A stretch of 19,682 nucleotides of DNA from CAZONU01 sp965370045 (lineage in GTDB: Bacteria > Planctomycetota > SZUA-567 > JAKLDR01), in contig CBDUSI010000084.1 of the NCBI GenBank assembly GCA_965370045.1, positions 1 to 19,682 of the forward strand. The letters run 5' to 3'. Below, piece after piece: positions 13,849 through 19,682 of the stretch. Within the stretch, counting starts at the first letter, position 1. Every line of letters begins with the position of its first letter. The notes beneath the pieces are model-generated. The model was not told where the DNA came from. It saw only the letters and a program-made list of their open reading frames with translations, and ran no database searches. Made by a program: the position numbers and the translations under genes.

Positions 13849-16503
13849 ATGCGCTCCAGTTCCGGGCTTTATGCCCTTTCCTTGACGCTCATACTGGCCA
13901 CCGGCCTGGCCGCGGCGGGGGAGTCCGGGGTGACCGTCCTGGACGAGTCCAGCCTGTGGCGCTACCACCTGACCTGGTGCAGCGAGCAGGTCAAGCTCAA
14001 GTCCGGGGAGACGGTCTTCGCTGACGGCATCATGCCGGTCAGGAGAGCGAAGGTCGCCGGCAAGCATACTATCTTGCTTACCAAGATGGCCAAGCCCCGG
14101 CGCACCGCGCCGCCGCCGGCCGGCTGGAAGACGCCGGAGTTCGACGACTCCGGCTGGCCGCGCTACCGCTGGCGCCTGGGCAGGGCCCACCGCTCAACGT
14201 CGATGCTCTGCCTGCGCGCCAGGTTCCAGGTGGAGAGGCCCGCCGACCTCAAGCTCTCGCTGGGCTTCCGCGGCGGGGCGGCCGTGTTCGTCAACGGCAA
14301 GGAACTCAAGCGCGCCCACCTGCCCAAGAGCAAGCTGGAGTCCGGGGCGCTGGCTGAGGACTACCCGCGCGAGGCCTACTTGAACCCCGAGGGCTTTCTG
14401 CTCAGGCGCGGATTCGGGGACCCCAAGAAGTACGCCGAGAACTTCAAGAAGCGCCTGCGCCGCATTGACAGCTTGGTCGTGCCGGCCTCGGCGCTCAAGA
14501 AAGGCCTCAACGTGGTGGCCATCCAGATGCACCGGGCGGTCGCTCCCGAATACCTCTTCCTGGGCAAGTGTAAGACGGGCAAGACGCCCAAGCACGTCTG
14601 GTGGGCGCGGCTGGGCGCCGAGGACGTCAAGCTGACCGGCCCGGCCGGCGGGGCGGTGCTGCCCAATACCGGCCGGCCCTCCGGCCTGCAGGTCTGGAGC
14701 CACCCGGTGGTCGAGCGGGTGCGCATCACCGACGGCGGCGACCGGATGGGCAAGCCCCGCGTCAGGATCATCGGGGCGCGCGGCGGGTCTTTCTCCGGGC
14801 AGGTGGTGGCTGGCTCGAAGGAAGCCATCCGGGGGTTGGGTGCCAAGGCCTCGGCGCTCTCCGGCGGCGGCGGGAGCATCCCGGCCTCGGCGATCAAGGT
14901 GCGCTACGGCCTGCTCGACGGACCGCGGGTGAGCCGCAGGTATCCGGCAGTGGCGTTCAGCGGCCTGGACCCGGTCGCGCCCGCCGAGGTGCCCGTCGAC
15001 AAGCGCGGCGGAGGCGCGGTGCGCCCGGTGTGGGTCACCGTGCACGTTCCCCGGGACGCCAAGCCCGGCGAGTACACCGGCAAGCTGACGGTGAGCGCCC
15101 AGGGCGCCAAGTCCGTCGAGGTGCCCCTGAGCCTGAAAGTCATAGACTGGCTCGTTCCGCCCAGCACGGAGTTCTTCGGCCACGTGGGCATGGTCCAGTC
15201 CCCGGACTCGCTGGCCATGAAGTACGGCGTGGAGATGTGGTCGGAGCCGCACTGGAAGCTCGTGGAGGAGTCCCTGCGCCTCATGGGCACGGTGGGCAAC
15301 AAGTCGGTGTACTTGCCGCTGTTGGCCAAGACCCACTTCGGCAACGAGCAGTCCATGGTCCGCTGGATCAAGAAGCCCGACGGCTCCTACAAGCACGACT
15401 TCAGCATCGCCGAGCGCTACCTCAAGCTGGTGGTGAAGCACATGGGCAAGGTGCCCATCGTTTGTCTCTACTGCTGGGAGCCGGCGGTCGTCACGACCGC
15501 CTACCCGGCGCACCTCAGCGCCGCGCAGCGCGCCCAGGACGGCACCCGCTACTGCACGGTCGTGGACCCGGCCAGCAAGAAGCTCAGCCAGATTGACGCC
15601 CCGCCGTGGGGCACCCCGGAGGCCGAGAAGTTCTGGCGGCCGGTCATGGAAGGAATGCGCCAGCGGATTGAGAAGTTGGGCATGGGCAAGTCCCTGATGA
15701 TCGGGGTGGCCGGTGACTACGTGCCCTCCCCGGCGGCGGCCAAGACCATAACGACCTGCCTGCCGGCGGCCAAGTGGGTCTGCCACACTCACATCTACCG
15801 GACCAAGCTCTATGATCGTCCGGTGGGCTACCTGGCCGTGGTATGGGGAATGGCCTCCGTGCGCGATCCCTCCTCGGGGAGGTTCTACGGTTGGAAGAAC
15901 CCCCTTCACGTGGTTGGCTTCCCCCGCTACGGCTGTGGCGTGTTCGGTCCCGGGCTGAAGAGCTACAGGCCTCTGGCGGCCTTCCGCGTGGTGATCGAGG
16001 GGGCCATGGTCTCGGCCGGTGGAGGCTCACGCAAGGGGAGAGTCCCCGGGGCTCACGGGGTAGGCCGGCTGGGGGTGGATTTCTGGCAGGTGCTCAAGGA
16101 CAAGCGCGGCCGCGTCAGGGGGTCGGTTGTCGGGACCTACAATCCCTGGGGATCGCTGCACCTCAGGAACGCCGTCGAGGTCATGCTCTCCCCGGGCGCC
16201 AAGGGGCCGGTGGCCACCGCCCGGCTGGAGATGATGCGCGAGAATCTTCAGGTGATCGAGGCCCGGATCTTCATCGAGCGCGTGCTGACCGACCCGACCC
16301 GGCGGGCCAAGCTCGGGGAACCCCTGGCCAGGAAGTGCCAGGAGATACTCGACGAGCGCATCCGGCACATCCTGCGCACCGTGCGCCAGGGGACCTCGGG
16401 GTACGTCGACCCCGCCTGGTTTCCAGCATCGTGCTGGCAGGAGCGCCTGGAGGAGCTCTACTCAGCCGCCGCCGAGGTGGCCGGGAAGACGGGCGGCAAG
16501 TAG
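13849..16503 (+). CDS. Secreted GH123/DUF4091-like protein, long paralog with jelly-roll domain
   Basis: An 884-aa exported protein. The ATG at 13849 has AGGAGG 8 nt upstream, and its signal peptide (LYALSLTLILATGLAA) is cleaved near residue 22. Residues about 95-235 look like a galactose-binding-type jelly roll, as in sugar-hydrolase accessory domains (LSLGFRGGAAVFVNGKEL; LKKGLNVVAIQMH). From about 275 it is collinear with the 9073 gene: FSGQVVAG (about 315), VHVPRDAKPGEYTGKLTV, MVQSPDSLAMKYGVEMWS, then a barrel-like part, and MMRENLQVIEARIFIERVL near 795-815. The Asp-Glu position of GH123 enzymes reads G-D-Y (D623). Both paralogs end in a related AAxEVAGK-type tail. A carbohydrate-binding or hydrolytic role outside the cytoplasm is inferred. 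It has its own promoter. Confidence 0.76.
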   Translation: MRSSSGLYALSLTLILATGLAAAGESGVTVLDESSLWRYHLTWCSEQVKLKSGETVFADGIMPVRRAKVAGKHTILLTKMAKPRRTAPPPAGWKTPEFDDSGWPRYRWRLGRAHRSTSMLCLRARFQVERPADLKLSLGFRGGAAVFVNGKELKRAHLPKSKLESGALAEDYPREAYLNPEGFLLRRGFGDPKKYAENFKKRLRRIDSLVVPASALKKGLNVVAIQMHRAVAPEYLFLGKCKTGKTPKHVWWARLGAEDVKLTGPAGGAVLPNTGRPSGLQVWSHPVVERVRITDGGDRMGKPRVRIIGARGGSFSGQVVAGSKEAIRGLGAKASALSGGGGSIPASAIKVRYGLLDGPRVSRRYPAVAFSGLDPVAPAEVPVDKRGGGAVRPVWVTVHVPRDAKPGEYTGKLTVSAQGAKSVEVPLSLKVIDWLVPPSTEFFGHVGMVQSPDSLAMKYGVEMWSEPHWKLVEESLRLMGTVGNKSVYLPLLAKTHFGNEQSMVRWIKKPDGSYKHDFSIAERYLKLVVKHMGKVPIVCLYCWEPAVVTTAYPAHLSAAQRAQDGTRYCTVVDPASKKLSQIDAPPWGTPEAEKFWRPVMEGMRQRIEKLGMGKSLMIGVAGDYVPSPAAAKTITTCLPAAKWVCHTHIYRTKLYDRPVGYLAVVWGMASVRDPSSGRFYGWKNPLHVVGFPRYGCGVFGPGLKSYRPLAAFRVVIEGAMVSAGGGSRKGRVPGAHGVGRLGVDFWQVLKDKRGRVRGSVVGTYNPWGSLHLRNAVEVMLSPGAKGPVATARLEMMRENLQVIEARIFIERVLTDPTRRAKLGEPLARKCQEILDERIRHILRTVRQGTSGYVDPAWFPASCWQERLEELYSAAAEVAGKTGGK

Positions 16504-16534
16504 CCGTCCGTCGCCAGCGGGCCTTAGTCTAATC

Positions 16535-16549
16535 GCGGGGAAATCGATT
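16535..16549 (-). repeat. Partial shared element, copy C (reverse orientation)
   Basis: GCGGGGAAA followed by TCGATT matches the reverse complement of copy A (GCGGGGAAA-CC-TCGATT) except for a 2-nt gap. The CTTGAAT end is not conserved. It is weaker than the A-B match. Confidence 0.35.
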
Positions 16550-16750
16550 GAACAGACGGAGGTAGTCCAGAGCTTGCTGGCAACCAGAATCGGGGGCTTG
16601 GAAGGCGAGATATAGGGGCAGTATAGATTGTCGGCAGCACCCGTGATGGAGCTACCGGATAGACATACGCCGATATATGTGGCCGCAATGGCAATTTTCA
16701 GCCAGAATCTTGTGTCCGGGAAGCGAGTTCCTACGTTCTACTACATAGAT

Positions 16751-16822
16751 GATGTCTGCACTTGTGCATTCTCAACGCCGCTTCGGAATAAGTGATGTGT
16801 TCACTCGTGCATTCGCAACGCC
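16751..16822 (+). repeat. Imperfect direct duplication of the leader (29 bp, 43-bp period)
   Basis: Bases 16751-16779 and 16794-16822 agree at 25 of 29 positions, with a common core of GTGCATTC, one variable base, then CAACGCC. Similarity continues to CGGA (16784-16787 and 16826-16829). The second copy runs into the functional ribosome site and start codon. The first runs into a degenerate GGAATAAGTG-ATG. Confidence 0.85.
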
Positions 16823-16842
16823 CTGCGGAGGTGCTTCAATGA
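16795..16842 (+). CDS. Possible 15-residue leader peptide overlapping the TIGR03790 start
   Basis: ATG at 16795 opens a reading frame for MCSLVHSQRPAEVLQ that ends in TGA at 16840-16842, sharing an ATGA overlap with the ATG at 16839. The ribosome site is weak (GGAA, 8 nt). It could couple translation to the downstream gene or be a by-product of the leader duplication. The first repeat copy encodes the similar MSALVHSQRR from 16752, in frame with the main gene but without a ribosome site. Confidence 0.25.
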   Translation: MCSLVHSQRPAEVLQ

Positions 16843-19682
16843 GAAAGATTGCCACGCTCGTTTGCCTCTCCGTGATAGTAGCCTTGTCGGTGACCTCTGT
16901 TTGTTCGAGCGCGCTGGCCGGCGAAACGTCACCCGTCCTGATCGTCTACAACTCCAGCTGGACCGGGGACAATGACGGCGATGGCACGCAGGACTCGCTG
17001 CAGGTGGCCAACTACTATGCCGCCAAGCGAGGGGTTCCCGCAGCCAACATCCTGGGCGTAGCCTGCACGACGGGCGTGAGCACGCTTTACTCGGCGCACG
17101 ACAAGTTCTACAGCGAAATGGTCACCCCCATCAAGGCCAAGCTCGGGGACCTGGGTGCGACCAATATCAACATCATCCTGCTCTGCTACGGGGTGCCCAT
17201 GCGCACGGTGCAATCCAGTGGCGGCGGCATCTGCCTGGACAACGCCCTGATGGGTATCAACTACATAACCGAGGCCAATAACATCGGCCGGCGCACCAAT
17301 CCGTACTTCGAGACCACGCCGAGCTTTAACAGCGACAAGGGTCACTTCAGTCACTCCTCCTACAAGTTTTACGGCACCGAAATGTACATGGTCGCTCGCG
17401 TCGATGGCAAGACCTCGCAGGCCCCTTACAGTTCGATGAGCCTCATCGACCAGGCCTTCTACGGCGAACGTTATATCCACGGGGACTCCGGCTATTACAA
17501 GGGCAACGCCTACGTGGACTGCCGATACGGGCCCTTCACCGATGCCGGCCTGGCCGCCGACCCGGCGGTGACCAGCGGATCCTACGGCAGCTACGCCAAT
17601 GCCGACAGGAACATGGCCTACGCCGAGCATTGGTTCCTGGGCACGGGGTTTCCTCTCAAATGGGAAACCACCGGCGCGGAGATCGGGGAGCAGGGGGCGG
17701 TCTACACCGACGCCACCCCGGCGATGACCGCGCCGAACGCGCTCTTCTACGGCGGCTGGTACAACTACATGCAGTACTATGACGTGTGGAGCTGGCTGCC
17801 GGGCTCGGTGGCCTGCGACCTGAACAGCGCGTCGCTCTCGACCGGCGGCGTCCGCTCGGGCAGTGGGAACTCGTTCGGTGCGGCCGCGCTGGAGCGCGGG
17901 GCCACCGCGGTCAGCGGGGTGATCGGTGAGCCCTACCTGAGCGGCCACCAGCGTCCCAACGTTCTGCTCTATTACATCATGCAGGGCTACAACTTCGCGG
18001 AGGCCTCGACCCTCTCGACGCCGACCATAGGTTGGATGCCCATAAACGTCGGTGATCCGCTCTACACGCCGATGAAGTCCAAGACGGCGACCCTGGACAC
18101 GCAGAACCCGGCGCTCGCCGCTGGATTCCCCAGGGTCTCCACCAACGTCGACAGCGGCACGCGGACCGTCTACCTGATGGTGGACCAGACCTCGGAGCCC
18201 GAGGTGGTCAAGATCGAGCTGGAGTACGGCTTCACCGCCTCCTACGGCCTGAAGGTGGGCTCCGGACAGGGCTACTGGGGCAGTCGGGCCATGGTGCTGA
18301 CCGGCCTGCTGGGCAACTCGACTTACCACTACCGCCTGAAGCTCACCGACCCGGTGGGTAACACCACGACCACGGGCGACTACACCTTCACCACCGGCAG
18401 CGTTCCCAACACCGCGCCGACCGCCGATGACCAGACGGTCGTCGTGGAGCATGACAAGTCCTCGCCGATCACGCTGACCGCCTCCGACCCCGAGGGCAAC
18501 GCGCTCTTCTACACCGTGGTCAGCGGCCCTTCCAGCGGCACGATCAGCGCCGGCAGCGGCGCGGCCCGCAGCTACACCCCGAATGCGGGGTTCAGCGGGA
18601 CCGACACCTTCACCTTCAAGGCCAGTGACGGCGCGCTGGACTCGAACGTGGCCACCGTGACCGTCAAGGTAATGCCCACCGAAGAGGTCACGCTGGTGCT
18701 CCAGGACGGCCTGGACGGCTACGCTGGCACAATGGATGCGGAGATATACAGTAGCGCAACAAGCACGAACTACGGGGGGGCCACCTACATCCGCACCTAC
18801 CACAACGGCTACCGGCGCCTGCTGGTGGGTTTCGATCTCTCCGGGGTGCCGGCCGGAGCCACGATTTCGGATGCCAAGCTGGAGCTCTACTGCTACGGTT
18901 ACGGTTACCCCAGCGCCGGGAAGTCGATTCCGCTTTACCGGGTTACGCGCTCCTGGGTGGAGGGGACCAGCAACCAGGACGGCTGCACGTATCAGGAGTA
19001 TGACTATACCGATCACGACGCCTCGGCCGGCGGCGACTGGACCGTGGCCGGCGGGGACTACGACGCGACCGCGGCGGCCGAGCAGAACACGGACAACGTA
19101 GTGCCCTACAACTGGCTGGACTGGAACATCCGCGACCTGACCCAGGCCTGGGCGGACGGGACGCACGCCAACAACGGCATGCTCATCCGCACCATTAGTA
19201 GCAGCCTGGCCATATCCTACCGGTCGAGCGAGTACACCACCGACACCACCCAGCGCCCCAAGTTGACCATCAAGTACTTCCCGGCCGGGGTGGCCAACCA
19301 GCTTCCCGTAGCGGTGGCTGACGTGTCGGCGCCTGGTTACACGGTGAGCGTCGGCACGGAGGTGACGCTGACGGGCTCGGCCAGTTACGATCCGGACAAC
19401 TCCCCCTCAGGAGGTATCCAGAGCTACGGCTGGCAGCAGACGCTGGGCCCCTCGGTAGCGCTGGACCTGACCGACGACATCCACCCCGTCTTCACGCCCT
19501 CCGAGACGGGGGTTTACACGTTCAAGCTAACCGTCAACGACGGCGCCGCCGACAGCACCGACGCTTCCAGCCCGAACAACACGGTGACGGTGACGGTGGA
19601 GACAAGCGTTCCGACGCTTCTGGCTCTGATCGGGGACGGGACGGATGCGACGCCCGAATTCAGCTGGACGGCGGTGTCGGGT
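16839..19682 (+). CDS. Multidomain surface protein with TIGR03790 domain, 3' end outside window
   Basis: The frame is open from ATG 16839 to the window edge (948 codons, no stop). GGAGG lies 7 nt upstream, and the signal peptide MRKIATLVCLSVIVALSV is cleaved after ALA near 27. Residues about 32-410 match TIGR03790 by eye: YYAAKRGVP, YGVPMRTV, MVARVDG, GATAVSGVIGEPYL, and the closing GDPLYTP. Next come an FN3-like domain (about 420-520, ending YTFTT), a bacterial Ig/cadherin-like domain (521-611, with SDPEGN and FSGTDTFTFKASDG), a DNRLRE-type domain (620-817, with LLVGFDLSGVPAGATISDAKLELY) and a PKD-like domain (820-922, SYDPDN). TIGR03790 is of unknown function and reported in exosortase-bearing genomes. 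The fused adhesive and carbohydrate-binding-like modules suggest a cell-surface or matrix protein. A C-terminal sorting signal would lie beyond the window. Confidence 0.85.
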   Translation, partial: MRKIATLVCLSVIVALSVTSVCSSALAGETSPVLIVYNSSWTGDNDGDGTQDSLQVANYYAAKRGVPAANILGVACTTGVSTLYSAHDKFYSEMVTPIKAKLGDLGATNINIILLCYGVPMRTVQSSGGGICLDNALMGINYITEANNIGRRTNPYFETTPSFNSDKGHFSHSSYKFYGTEMYMVARVDGKTSQAPYSSMSLIDQAFYGERYIHGDSGYYKGNAYVDCRYGPFTDAGLAADPAVTSGSYGSYANADRNMAYAEHWFLGTGFPLKWETTGAEIGEQGAVYTDATPAMTAPNALFYGGWYNYMQYYDVWSWLPGSVACDLNSASLSTGGVRSGSGNSFGAAALERGATAVSGVIGEPYLSGHQRPNVLLYYIMQGYNFAEASTLSTPTIGWMPINVGDPLYTPMKSKTATLDTQNPALAAGFPRVSTNVDSGTRTVYLMVDQTSEPEVVKIELEYGFTASYGLKVGSGQGYWGSRAMVLTGLLGNSTYHYRLKLTDPVGNTTTTGDYTFTTGSVPNTAPTADDQTVVVEHDKSSPITLTASDPEGNALFYTVVSGPSSGTISAGSGAARSYTPNAGFSGTDTFTFKASDGALDSNVATVTVKVMPTEEVTLVLQDGLDGYAGTMDAEIYSSATSTNYGGATYIRTYHNGYRRLLVGFDLSGVPAGATISDAKLELYCYGYGYPSAGKSIPLYRVTRSWVEGTSNQDGCTYQEYDYTDHDASAGGDWTVAGGDYDATAAAEQNTDNVVPYNWLDWNIRDLTQAWADGTHANNGMLIRTISSSLAISYRSSEYTTDTTQRPKLTIKYFPAGVANQLPVAVADVSAPGYTVSVGTEVTLTGSASYDPDNSPSGGIQSYGWQQTLGPSVALDLTDDIHPVFTPSETGVYTFKLTVNDGAADSTDASSPNNTVTVTVETSVPTLLALIGDGTDATPEFSWTAVSG

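Larger units (their letters stand above)
16504..16838. promoter_or_regulatory. Non-coding leader region of the TIGR03790 gene
   Basis: This 335-bp stretch is visibly less GC-rich than the genes. It contains a partial reverse copy of the shared element (16535-16549), a possible promoter (TTGGAA, 18 bp, TATAGA ending near 16629), a small inverted repeat (ACATA 16663-16667 with TATGT 16676-16680), the duplicated leader (16751-16822) and the ribosome site GGAGG (16827-16831), 7 nt before ATG 16839. No terminator was seen after the gene ending at 16503. Confidence 0.6.

Noticed and set aside
16752..16838. In-frame ATG at 16752 adding 29 residues to the TIGR03790 protein
   Set aside because: There is no ribosome site before it, and it would bury the signal peptide. 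The ATG at 16839 has GGAGG at proper spacing.
16929..19166. Minus-strand open frame of 745 codons over the TIGR03790 gene
   Set aside because: The plus-strand frame is open to the window edge and carries a signal peptide and five recognisable domains. The minus frame is a composition artefact.

Overview
The window looks like a GC-rich chromosomal segment of a Gram-negative bacterium, most likely from the Planctomycetota or a related PVC lineage. This is inferred from the mix of families: secreted heparinase II/III-like lyases, GH123/DUF4091-like proteins, a PQQ-type beta-propeller, and a TIGR03790 protein, a family reported to co-occur with exosortase. No rRNA, tRNA, IS element, CRISPR array or phage gene was seen. 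Seven protein genes fill the window, and six carry export signals.

Layout. Positions 49-8698 (minus strand) form one probable operon. A GntR-headed, LacI-type sensor regulator comes first (TTG start at 8698), followed by three tandem paralogous heparinase II/III-like lyases of 827, 844 and 820 aa, with gaps of 4, 14 and 25 bp. Positions 8699-9072 are a divergent control region. A plus-strand GH123/DUF4091-like protein (9073-10941) converges on a minus-strand double beta-propeller protein (11041-13542). A second divergent control region (13543-13848) precedes a longer GH123/DUF4091-like paralog (13849-16503). After a 335-bp non-coding stretch, a large multidomain surface protein begins at 16839 and runs off the right edge.

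How the genes may work together (inference). The set resembles a polysaccharide-degradation locus for an acidic glycan: secreted lyases under a sugar-sensing regulator, two glycosidase-like proteins, and propeller and surface proteins for binding or scaffolding. No SusC/SusD pair, transporter, sulfatase or uronate-catabolic enzyme lies inside the window, so the substrate cannot be named. The two divergent control regions share a collinear sequence element (AATCGAGGT...CCCGC...ATTCAAG). A partial reverse-oriented copy precedes the last gene, which suggests common regulation of the whole block.

Points most worth a second look: the shared intergenic element; the near-perfect 29-bp leader duplication and ATGA-overlapping mini-ORF before the TIGR03790 gene; that gene's unusual domain fusion; and changes at family catalytic positions in both the lyases and the GH123-like proteins.
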